NCBI GenBank assembly: GCA_948470475.1
Contig: OX419344.1
Coordinates: 23,072,225-23,136,224 of the forward strand
From: Galaxea fascicularis
Taxonomy: Eukaryota > Cnidaria > Anthozoa > Scleractinia > Euphylliidae
Length of the DNA stretch: 64,000 bases
Direction of reading: 5' to 3'
The notes under the pieces are model-generated. The model saw nothing but the letters and a program-made list of their open reading frames with translations. It searched no databases and was not told where the DNA came from. Shown piece after piece: positions 49,654-62,100 of this stretch (the first letter of the stretch is position 1; each line of letters opens with the position of its first letter). The position numbers were made by a program, and so were the translations under genes.

Positions 49654-52600
49654 ACTATGGATGAAAAATTTCTATTTAAACATTAAGTACTTTTTGGTCA
49701 TTTTGTCATCCATGTGGTGCGCATTTACTACGTGCGCATGCGTATTGCCATATTAAATATTCTAAACGGAATAGAGAAGCTGATGCATGCTCATGCATAC
49801 TTAATAGGCAATTTTGGCGTGTTTTGCTTTGTAAGTAATGCGGTAGGTACAATATTTTTCCAGTAGGACTGGATGACTCGACGCTTATGCAAAACATAGA
49901 TGAAATAAGAATTGGCGGACTTGCATGCCGACTTTACCAAGGAGTTACCCAGAACTCGTCTCGTGCGTCAACACGGAACTTTTGGACGAGCGACACAAGC
50001 TGCCGTAAAATAGCTTATGTTCGGTCTGCTGAAAGAGTAAATAAGTAAATGGGGAAGAGAAACAAAGACCTTGAGCCGAGCTGTGTTGGAAATACAGGCC
50101 ACGGGCTCTAGGAAACTATTATTGTGCATTGGAAACGCCAAGACAAAACTGGGTCTTTTTGGTGTTGTCCGAGGGCGCGCGTTCAAAGCAAAGAATTTTC
50201 CTTTGCATTGGTAGCAGAACAAACGGTCATTTTCAGTGGTGAAAATCCGCGAGAGCTCTGCTGAATTGATTGGGTGCTAAAGTTAGGTTCGAACAACGCG
50301 CTAAGCATTTGCAATTTGACAGTAACAGCGCGGTGCATTTCAACTTTCACTGAAATTCTTCAAGCGGTAACGGTGCCACATCATTACAGTATATGCATAT
50401 GCCATTGCAGTGGAGTCTCATTTAGGCAAGGGTTCAAATAAACTGCTGATGTATATGTGGCGTATTAACCCTTTAAATCGCTACATCAAAGTGTAAATTG
50501 TTATTTGTGGTCCCCTACACAATTGCTATAGAACGAATCTGTCCTTGATTCTCGTCATAAAATTCGATGCGGATCACTCCAAGGCTTTTGGGGGTTAAAG
50601 GTATGAAAACGGATACGTTACCTGTCAGTCCCTTGCGTTTATCGATGAAGAGAAGACTCTCTCGGTGAATTTCAGTTGCAATGGCCTCGCGCAGGTTCTA
50701 CAAGAAAACAAAAACAAGCCTTGAAAAAAAAAAAAAAAAGAAAAAAAAAGAAAAAAAAAAAACTCAGCCGGTAACGGTACCTCCGTGTTTGGAGCGCTGT
50801 ACCCTGACGATTAACCCCGAGATTTCGGCCCGGGGATCGCTTATACCAACTGAGCCCAGCACCTCGCACACCCGAGTGAATATTCTGTCATCCCATGACA
50901 GCCAGTGAGGGAGAGATGTGTCGGCCCCTAAACCATTCGTGACAATCCCACTCCAAACGCGCAGCAAAGTACCGGTCCTACCTATCAAACTATGGATGAA
51001 AAATTTCTATTTAAACATTAAGTACTTTTTGGTCATTTTGTCATCCATGTGGTGCGCATTTACTACGTGCGCATGCGTATTGCCATATTAAATATTCTAA
51101 ACGGAATAGAGAAGCTGATGCATGCTCATGCATACTTAATAGGCAATTTTGGCGTGTTTTGCTTTGTAAGTAATGCGGTAGGTACAATATTTTTCCAGTA
51201 GGACTGGATGACTCGACGCTTATGCAAAACATAGATGAAATAAGAATTGGCGGACTTGCATGCCGACTTTACCAAGGAGTTACCCAGAACTCGTCTCGTG
51301 CGTCAACACGGAACTTTTGGACGAGCGACACAAGCTGCCGTAAAATAGCTTATGTTCGGTCTGCTGAAAGAGTAAATAAGTAAATGGGGAAGAGAAACAA
51401 AGACCTTGAGCCGAGCTGTGTTGGAAATACAGGCCACGGGCTCTAGGAAACTATTATTGTGCATTGGAAACGCCAAGACAAAACTGGGTCTTTTTGGTGT
51501 TGTCCGAGGGCGCGCGTTCAAAGCAAAGAATTTTCCTTTGCATTGGTAGCAGAACAAACGGTCATTTTCAGTGGTGAAAATCCGCGAGAGCTCTGCTGAA
51601 TTGATTGGGTGCTAAAGTTAGGTTCGAACAACGCGCTAAGCATTTGCAATTTGACAGTAACAGCGCGGTGCATTTCAACTTTCACTGAAATTCTTCAAGC
51701 GGTAACGGTGCCACATCATTACAGTATATGCATATGCCATTGCAGTGGAGTCTCATTTAGGCAAGGGTTCAAATAAACTGCTGATGTATATGTGGCGTAT
51801 TAACCCTTTAAATCGCTACATCAAAGTGTAAATTGTTATTTGTGGTCCCCTACACAATTGCTATAGAACGAATCTGTCCTTGATTCTCGTCATAAAATTC
51901 GATGCGGATCACTCCAAGGCTTTTGGGGGTTAAAGGTATGAAAACGGATACGTTACCTGTCAGTCCCTTGCGTTTATCGATGAAGAGAAGACTCTCTCGG
52001 TGAATTTCAGTTGCAATGGCCTCGCGCAGGTTCTACAAGAAAACAAAAACAAGCCTTGAAAAAAAAAAAAAAAAGAAAAAAAAAGAAAAAAAAAAACTCA
52101 GCCGGTAACGGTACCTCCGTGTTTGGAGCGCTGTACCCTGACGATTAACCCCGAGATTTCGGCCCGGGGATCGCTTATACCAACTGAGCCCAGCACCTCG
52201 CACACCCGAGTGAATATTCTGTCATCCCATGACAGCCAGTGAGGGAGAGATGTGTCGGCCCCTAAACCATTCGTGACAATCCCACTCCAAACGCGCAGCA
52301 AAGTACCGGTCCTACCTATCAAACTATGGATGAAAAATTTCTATTTAAACATTAAGTACTTTTTGGTCATTTTGTCATCCATGTGGTGCGCATTTACTAC
52401 GTGCGCATGCGTATTGCCATATTAAATATTCTAAACGGAATAGAGAAGCTGATGCATGCTCATGCATACTTAATAGGCAATTTTGGCGTGTTTTGCTTTG
52501 TAAGTAATGCGGTAGGTACAATATTTTTCCAGTAGGACTGGATGACTCGACGCTTATGCAAAACATAGATGAAATAAGAATTGGCGGACTTGCATGCCGA

Positions 52601-55600
52601 CTTTACCAAGGAGTTACCCAGAACTCGTCTCGTGCGTCAACACGGAACTTTTGGACGAGCGACACAAGCTGCCGTAAAATAGCTTATGTTCGGTCTGCTG
52701 AAAGAGTAAATAAGTAAATGGGGAAGAGAAACAAAGACCTTGAGCCGAGCTGTGTTGGAAATACAGGCCACGGGCTCTAGGAAACTATTATTGTGCATTG
52801 GAAACGCCAAGACAAAACTGGGTCTTTTTGGTGTTGTCCGAGGGCGCGCGTTCAAAGCAAAGAATTTTCCTTTGCATTGGTAGCAGAACAAACGGTCATT
52901 TTCAGTGGTGAAAATCCGCGAGAGCTCTGCTGAATTGATTGGGTGCTAAAGTTAGGTTCGAACAACGCGCTAAGCATTTGCAATTTGACAGTAACAGCGC
53001 GGTGCATTTCAACTTTCACTGAAATTCTTCAAGCGGTAACGGTGCCACATCATTACAGTATATGCATATGCCATTGCAGTGGAGTCTCATTTAGGCAAGG
53101 GTTCAAATAAACTGCTGATGTATATGTGGCGTATTAACCCTTTAAATCGCTACATCAAAGTGTAAATTGTTATTTGTGGTCCCCTACACAATTGCTATAG
53201 AACGAATCTGTCCTTGATTCTCGTCATAAAATTCGATGCGGATCACTCCAAGGCTTTTGGGGGTTAAAGGTATGAAAACGGATACGTTACCTGTCAGTCC
53301 CTTGCGTTTATCGATGAAGAGAAGACTCTCTCGGTGAATTTCAGTTGCAATGGCCTCGCGCAGGTTCTACAAGAAAACAAAAACAAGCCTTGAAAAAAAA
53401 AAAAAAAAGAAAAAAAAAGAAAAAAAAAAACTCAGCCGGTAACGGTACCTCCGTGTTTGGAGCGCTGTACCCTGACGATTAACCCCGAGATTTCGGCCCG
53501 GGGATCGCTTATACCAACTGAGCCCAGCACCTCGCACACCCGAGTGAATATTCTGTCATCCCATGACAGCCAGTGAGGGAGAGATGTGTCGGCCCCTAAA
53601 CCATTCGTGACAATCCCACTCCAAACGCGCAGCAAAGTACCGGTCCTACCTATCAAACTATGGATGAAAAATTTCTATTTAAACATTAAGTACTTTTTGG
53701 TCATTTTGTCATCCATGTGGTGCGCATTTACTACGTGCGCATGCGTATTGCCATATTAAATATTCTAAACGGAATAGAGAAGCTGATGCATGCTCATGCA
53801 TACTTAATAGGCAATTTTGGCGTGTTTTGCTTTGTAAGTAATGCGGTAGGTACAATATTTTTCCAGTAGGACTGGATGACTCGACGCTTATGCAAAACAT
53901 AGATGAAATAAGAATTGGCGGACTTGCATGCCGACTTTACCAAGGAGTTACCCAGAACTCGTCTCGTGCGTCAACACGGAACTTTTGGATGAGCGACACA
54001 AGCTGCCGTAAAATAGCTTATGTTCGGTCTGCTGAAAGAGTAAATAAGTAAATGGGGAAGAGAAACAAAGACCTTGAGCCGAGCTGTGTTGGAAATACAG
54101 GCCACGGGCTCTAGGAAACTATTATTGTGCATTGGAAACGCCAAGACAAAACTGGGTCTTTTTGGTGTTGTCCGAGGGCGCGCGTTCAAAGCAAAGAATT
54201 TTCCTTTGCATTGGTAGCAGAACAAACGGTCATTTTCAGTGGTGAAAATCCGCGAGAGCTCTGCTGAATTGATTGGGTGCTAAAGTTAGGTTCGAACAAC
54301 GCGCTAAGCATTTGCAATTTGACAGTAACAGCGCGGTGCATTTCAACTTTCACTGAAATTCTTCAAGCGGTAACGGTGCCACATCATTACAGTATATGCA
54401 TATGCCATTGCAGTGGAGTCTCATTTAGGCAAGGGTTCAAATAAACTGCTGATGTATATGTGGCGTATTAACCCTTTAAATCGCTACATCAAAGTGTAAA
54501 TTGTTATTTGTGGTCCCCTACACAATTGCTATAGAACGAATCTGTCCTTGATTCTCGTCATAAAATTCGATGCGGATCACTCCAAGGCTTTTGGGGGTTA
54601 AAGGTATGAAAACGGATACGTTACCTGTCAGTCCCTTGCGTTTATCGATGAAGAGAAGACTCTCTCGGTGAATTTCAGTTGCAATGGCCTCGCGCAGGTT
54701 CTACAAGAAAACAAAAACAAGCCTTGAAAAAAAAAAAAAAAAGAAAAAAAAAGAAAAAAAAAAAACTCAGCCGGTAACGGTACCTCCGTGTTTGGAGCGC
54801 TGTACCCTGACGATTAACCCCGAGATTTCGGCCCGGGGATCGCTTATACCAACTGAGCCCAGCACCTCGCACACCCGAGTGAATATTCTGTCATCCCATG
54901 ACAGCCAGTGAGGGAGAGATGTGTCGGCCCCTAAACCATTCGTGACAATCCCACTCCAAACGCGCAGCAAAGTACCGGTCCTACCTATCAAACTATGGAT
55001 GAAAAATTTCTATTTAAACATTAAGTACTTTTTGGTCATTTTGTCATCCATGTGGTGCGCATTTACTACGTGCGCATGCGTATTGCCATATTAAATATTC
55101 TAAACGGAATAGAGAAGCTGATGCATGCTCATGCATACTTAATAGGCAATTTTGGCGTGTTTTGCTTTGTAAGTAATGCGGTAGGTACAATATTTTTCCA
55201 GTAGGACTGGATGACTCGACGCTTATGCAAAACATAGATGAAATAAGAATTGGCGGACTTGCATGCCGACTTTACCAAGGAGTTACCCAGAACTCGTCTC
55301 GTGCGTCAACACGGAACTTTTGGACGAGCGACACAAGCTGCCGTAAAATAGCTTATGTTCGGTCTGCTGAAAGAGTAAATAAGTAAATGGGGAAGAGAAA
55401 CAAAGACCTTGAGCCGAGCTGTGTTGGAAATACAGGCCACGGGCTCTAGGAAACTATTATTGTGCATTGGAAACGCCAAGACAAAACTGGGTCTTTTTGG
55501 TGTTGTCCGAGGGCGCGCGTTCAAAGCAAAGAATTTTCCTTTGCATTGGTAGCAGAACAAACGGTCATTTTCAGTGGTGAAAATCCGCGAGAGCTCTGCT

Positions 55601-58484
55601 GAATTGATTGGGTGCTAAAGTTAGGTTCGAACAACGCGCTAAGCATTTGCAATTTGACAGTAACAGCGCGGTGCATTTCAACTTTCACTGAAATTCTTCA
55701 AGCGGTAACGGTGCCACATCATTACAGTATATGCATATGCCATTGCAGTGGAGTCTCATTTAGGCAAGGGTTCAAATAAACTGCTGATGTATATGTGGCG
55801 TATTAACCCTTTAAATCGCTACATCAAAGTGTAAATTGTTATTTGTGGTCCCCTACACAATTGCTATAGAACGAATCTGTCCTTGATTCTCGTCATAAAA
55901 TTCGATGCGGATCACTCCAAGGCTTTTGGGGGTTAAAGGTATGAAAACGGATACGTTACCTGTCAGTCCCTTGCGTTTATCGATGAAGAGAAGACTCTCT
56001 CGGTGAATTTCAGTTGCAATGGCCTCGCGAAGGTTCTACAAGAAAACAAAAACAAGCCTTGAAAAAAAAAAAAAAAGAAAAAAAAAGAAAAAAAAAAACT
56101 CAGCCGGTAACGGTACCTCCGTGTTTGGAGCGCTGTACCCTGACGATTAACCCCGAGATTTCGGCCCGGGGATCGCTTATACCAACTGAGCCCAGCACCT
56201 CGCACACCCGAGTGAATATTCTGTCATCCCATGACAGCCAGTGAGGGAGAGATGTGTCGGCCCCTAAACCATTCGTGACAATCCCACTCCAAACGCGCAG
56301 CAAAGTACCGGTCCTACCTATCAAACTATGGATGAAAAATTTCTATTTAAACATTAAGTACTTTTTGGTCATTTTGTCATCCATGTGGTGCGCATTTACT
56401 ACGTGCGCATGCGTATAGCCATATTAAATATTCTAAACGGAATAGAGAAGCTGATGCATGCTCATGCATACTTAATAGGCAATTTTGGCGTGTTTTGCTT
56501 TGTAAGTAATGCGGTAGGTACAATATTTTTCCAGTAGGACTGGATGACTCGACGCTTATGCAAAACATAGATGAAATAAGAATTGGCGGACTTGCATGCC
56601 GACTTTACCAAGGAGTTACCCAGAACTCGTCTCGTGCGTCAACACGGAACTTTTGGACGAGCGACACAAGCTGCCGTAAAATAGCTTATGTTCGGTCTGC
56701 TGAAAGAGTAAATAAGTAAATGGGGAAGAGAAACAAAGACCTTGAGCCGAGCTGTGTTGGAAATACAGGCCACGGGCTCTAGGAAACTATTATTGTGCAT
56801 TGGAAACGCCAAGACAAAACTGGGTCTTTTTGGTGTTGTCCGAGGGCGCGCGTTCAAAGCAAAGAATTTTCCTTTGCATTGGTAGCAGAACAAACGGTCA
56901 TTTTCAGTGGTGAAAATCCGCGAGAGCTCTGCTGAATTGATTGGGTGCTAAAGTTAGGTTCGAACAACGCGCTAAGCATTTGCAATTTGACAGTAACAGC
57001 GCGGTGCATTTCAACTTTCACTGAAATTCTTCAAGCGGTAACGGTGCCACATCATTACAGTATATGCATATGCCATTGCAGTGGAGTCTCATTTAGGCAA
57101 GGGTTCAAATAAACTGCTGATGTATATGTGGCGTATTAACCCTTTAAATCGCTACATCAAAGTGTAAATTGTTATTTGTGGTCCCCTACACAATTGCTAT
57201 AGAACGAATCTGTCCTTGATTCTCGTCATAAAATTCGATGCGGATCACTCCAAGGCTTTTGGGGGTTAAAGGTATGAAAACGGATACGTTACCTGTCAGT
57301 CCCTTGCGTTTATCGATGAAGAGAAGACTCTCTCGGTGAATTTCAGTTGCAATGGCCTCGCGCAGGTTCTACAAGAAAACAAAAACAAGCCTTGAAAAAA
57401 AAAAAAAAAAGAAAAAAAAAGAAAAAAAAAAAAAACTCAGCCGGTAACGGTACCTCCGTGTTTGGAGCGCTGTACCCTGACGATTAACCCCGAGATTTCG
57501 GCCCGGGGATCGCTTATACCAACTGAGCCCAGCACCTCGCACACCCGAGTGAATATTCTGTCATCCCATGACAGCCAGTGAGGGAGAGATGTGTCGGCCC
57601 CTAAACCATTCGTGACAATCCCACTCCAAACGCGCAGCAAAGTACCGGTCCTACCTATCAAACTATGGATGAAAAATTTCTATTTAAACATTAAGTACTT
57701 TTTGGTCATTTTGTCATCCATGTGGTGCGCATTTACTACGTGCGCATGCGTATAGCCATATTAAATATTCTAAACGGAATAGAGAAGCTGATGCATGCTC
57801 ATGCATACTTAATAGGCAATTTTGGCGTGTTTTGCTTTGTAAGTAATGCGGTAGGTACAATATTTTTCCAGTAGGACTGGATGACTCGACGCTTATGCAA
57901 AACATAGATGAAATAAGAATTGGCGGACTTGCATGCCGACTTTACCAAGGAGTTACCCAGAACTCGTCTCGTGCGTCAACACGGAACTTTTGGACGAGCG
58001 ACACAAGCTGCCGTAAAATAGCTTATGTTCGGTCTGCTGAAAGAGTAAATAAGTAAATGGGGAAGAGAAACAAAGACCTTGAGCCGAGCTGTGTTGGAAA
58101 TACAGGCCACGGGCTCTAGGAAACTATTATTGTGCATTGGAAACGCCAAGACAAAACTGGGTCTTTTTGGTGTTGTCCGAGGGCGCGCGTTCAAAGCAAA
58201 GAATTTTCCTTTGCATTGGTAGCAGAACAAACGGTCATTTTCAGTGGTGAAAATCCGCGAGAGCTCTGCTGAATTGATTGGGTGCTAAAGTTAGGTTCGA
58301 ACAACGCGCTAAGCATTTGCAATTTGACAGTAACAGCGCGGTGCATTTCAACTTTCACTGAAATTCTTCAAGCGGTAACGGTGCCACATCATTACAGTAT
58401 ATGCATATGCCATTGCAGTGGAGTCTCATTTAGGCAAGGGTTCAAATAAACTGCTGATGTATATGTGGCGTATTAACCCTTTAA

Positions 58485-59149
58485 GGTGATTCCTTAGAAA
58501 TAAAACTTCCCGATGAATTTTTTTTAAACTTTCCCTGAATGTTCTCTACCGAGCACTGTTTCGAAAAATACAATAAAAATGATAGGTCACCATTCTCGTT
58601 TAAGAGATGCGACGGGCCAATCTTGCCCCATTTATGCGTGTACTCGTTCTAATCACGCACGTTATTCATCGGTCCACGTTACATTTTGCGGTAGCTCGAA
58701 ACATAGTTTTTAAAAGAAATACTCGGAAAAAAACTTGACAGGTAGAAAGTGTCGAGCATATAGGACAATATCATATAAAATTTGTGGAAACATCACACTA
58801 TTTAAAACGACGTGGACGTAAAGAGTTGGTAGAGTCGTTATTTTCGCGGTCATAATTTGCATCACAGAGCAACGGTTTCGTGCACTCTTTCACCTATATC
58901 TTTTTTTCCTTCCGATAAAATTTTTTAGTTTTTTTTTAAATAAAGGAGGATAATATGTACACTATTATTATGCAATAAAAAATATAGGTCACCATGCTCG
59001 TTTAAAAGAAAACGAACATTTATTTCGCTATCGAGTTAAGCTTGATGGAAATTCTTTCGTTGTCAGTACGTGCACGCGCTAATTTGTGCGTGCTAATGAC
59101 GCGAAATCGTGCGCAGTAGGGATGCGCAATGCAATACTGAGGAATCACC
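58485..59149. mobile_element. 665-bp MITE in unit 8 with TTAA target duplication
   Basis: TIRs GGTGATTCCTTAG and CTGAGGAATCACC pair with one mismatch. TTAA flanks both sides (58,481-58,484 and 59,150-59,153) where all other units have a single TTAA in CCCTTTAAATCGC, so the empty site is visible in the same array. TTAA duplication is the hallmark of the piggyBac superfamily. The element has no transposase ORF. Confidence 0.88.
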
Positions 59150-62100
59150 TTAAATCGCTACATCAAAGTGTAAATTGTTATTTGTGGTCCCCTACACAAT
59201 TGCTATAGAACGAATCTGTCCTTGATTCTCGTCATAAAATTCGATGCGGATCACTCCAAGGCTTTTGGGGGTTAAAGGTATGAAAACGGATACGTTACCT
59301 GTCAGTCCCTTGCGTTTATCGATGAAGAGAAGACTCTCTCGGTGAATTTCAGTTGCAATGGCCTCGCGCAGGTTCTACAAGAAAACAAAAACAAGCCTTG
59401 AAAAAAAAAAAAAAAAGAAAAAAAAAGAAAAAAAAAAAACTCAGCCGGTAACGGTACCTCCGTGTTTGGAGCGCTGTACCCTGACGATTAACCCCGAGAT
59501 TTCGGCCCGGGGATCGCTTATACCAACTGAGCCCAGCACCTCGCACACCCGAGTGAATATTCTGTCATCCCATGACAGCCAGTGAGGGAGAGATGTGTCG
59601 GCCCCTAAACCATTCGTGACAATCCCACTCCAAACGCGCAGCAAAGTACCGGTCCTACCTATCAAACTATGGATGAAAAATTTCTATTTAAACATTAAGT
59701 ACTTTTTGGTCATTTTGTCATCCATGTGGTGCGCATTTACTACGTGCGCATGCGTATAGCCATATTAAATATTCTAAACGGAATAGAGAAGCTGATGCAT
59801 GCTCATGCATACTTAATAGGCAATTTTGGCGTGTTTTGCTTTGTAAGTAATGCGGTAGGTACAATATTTTTCCAGTAGGACTGGATGACTCGACGCTTAT
59901 GCAAAACATAGATGAAATAAGAATTGGCGGACTTGCATGCCGACTTTACCAAGGAGTTACCCAGAACTCGTCTCGTGCGTCAACACGGAACTTTTGGACG
60001 AGCGACACAAGCTGCCGTAAAATAGCTTATGTTCGGTCTGCTGAAAGAGTAAATAAGTAAATGGGGAAGAGAAACAAAGACCTTGAGCCGAGCTGTGTTG
60101 GAAATACAGGCCACGGGCTCTAGGAAACTATTATTGTGCATTGGAAACGCCAAGACAAAACTGGGTCTTTTTGGTGTTGTCCGAGGGCGCGCGTTCAAAG
60201 CAAAGAATTTTCCTTTGCATTGGTAGCAGAACAAACGGTCATTTTCAGTGGTGAAAATCCGCGAGAGCTCTGCTGAATTGATTGGGTGCTAAAGTTAGGT
60301 TCGAACAACGCGCTAAGCATTTGCAATTTGACAGTAACAGCGCGGTGCATTTCAACTTTCACTGAAATTCTTCAAGCGGTAACGGTGCCACATCATTACA
60401 GTATATGCATATGCCATTGCAGTGGAGTCTCATTTAGGCAAGGGTTCAAATAAACTGCTGATGTATATGTGGCGTATTAACCCTTTAAATCGCTACATCA
60501 AAGTGTAAATTGTTATTTGTGGTCCCCTACACAATTGCTATAGAACGAATCTGTCCTTGATTCTCGTCATAAAATTCGATGCGGATCACTCCAAGGCTTT
60601 TGGGGGTTAAAGGTATGAAAACGGATACGTTACCTGTCAGTCCCTTGCGTTTATCGATGAAGAGAAGACTCTCTCGGTGAATTTCAGTTGCAATGGCCTC
60701 GCGCAGGTTCTACAAGAAAACAAAAACAAGCCTTGAAAAAAAAAAAAAAAAGAAAAAAAAAGAAAAAAAAAAAACTCAGCCGGTAACGGTACCTCCGTGT
60801 TTGGAGCGCTGTACCCTGACGATTAACCCCGAGATTTCGGCCCGGGGATCGCTTATACCAACTGAGCCCAGCACCTCGCACACCCGAGTGAATATTCTGT
60901 CATCCCATGACAGCCAGTGAGGGAGAGATGTGTCGGCCCCTAAACCATTCGTGACAATCCCACTCCAAACGCGCAGCAAAGTACCGGTCCTACCTATCAA
61001 ACTATGGATGAAAAATTTCTATTTAAACATTAAGTACTTTTTGGTCATTTTGTCATCCATGTGGTGCGCATTTACTACGTGCGCATGCGTATTGCCATAT
61101 TAAATATTCTAAACGGAATAGAGAAGCTGATGCATGCTCATGCATACTTAATAGGCAATTTTGGCGTGTTTTGCTTTGTAAGTAATGCGGTAGGTACAAT
61201 ATTTTTCCAGTAGGACTGGATGACTCGACGCTTATGCAAAACATAGATGAAATAAGAATTGGCGGACTTGCATGCCGACTTTACCAAGGAGTTACCCAGA
61301 ACTCGTCTCGTGCGTCAACACGGAACTTTTGGACGAGCGACACAAGCTGCCGTAAAATAGCTTATGTTCGGTCTGCTGAAAGAGTAAATAAGTAAATGGG
61401 GAAGAGAAACAAAGACCTTGAGCCGAGCTGTGTTGGAAATACAGGCCACGGGCTCTAGGAAACTATTATTGTGCATTGGAAACGCCAAGACAAAACTGGG
61501 TCTTTTTGGTGTTGTCCGAGGGCGCGCGTTCAAAGCAAAGAATTTTCCTTTGCATTGGTAGCAGAACAAACGGTCATTTTCAGTGGTGAAAATCCGCGAG
61601 AGCTCTGCTGAATTGATTGGGTGCTAAAGTTAGGTTCGAACAACGCGCTAAGCATTTGCAATTTGACAGTAACAGCGCGGTGCATTTCAACTTTCACTGA
61701 AATTCTTCAAGCGGTAACGGTGCCACATCATTACAGTATATGCATATGCCATTGCAGTGGAGTCTCATTTAGGCAAGGGTTCAAATAAACTGCTGATGTA
61801 TATGTGGCGTATTAACCCTTTAAATCGCTACATCAAAGTGTAAATTGTTATTTGTGGTCCCCTACACAATTGCTATAGAACGAATCTGTCCTTGATTCTC
61901 GTCATAAAATTCGATGCGGATCACTCCAAGGCTTTTGGGGGTTAAAGGTATGAAAACGGATACGTTACCTGTCAGTCCCTTGCGTTTATCGATGAAGAGA
62001 AGACTCTCTCGGTGAATTTCAGTTGCAATGGCCTCGCGCAGGTTCTACAAGAAAACAAAAACAAGCCTTGAAAAAAAAAAAAAAAGAAAAAAAAAGAAAA

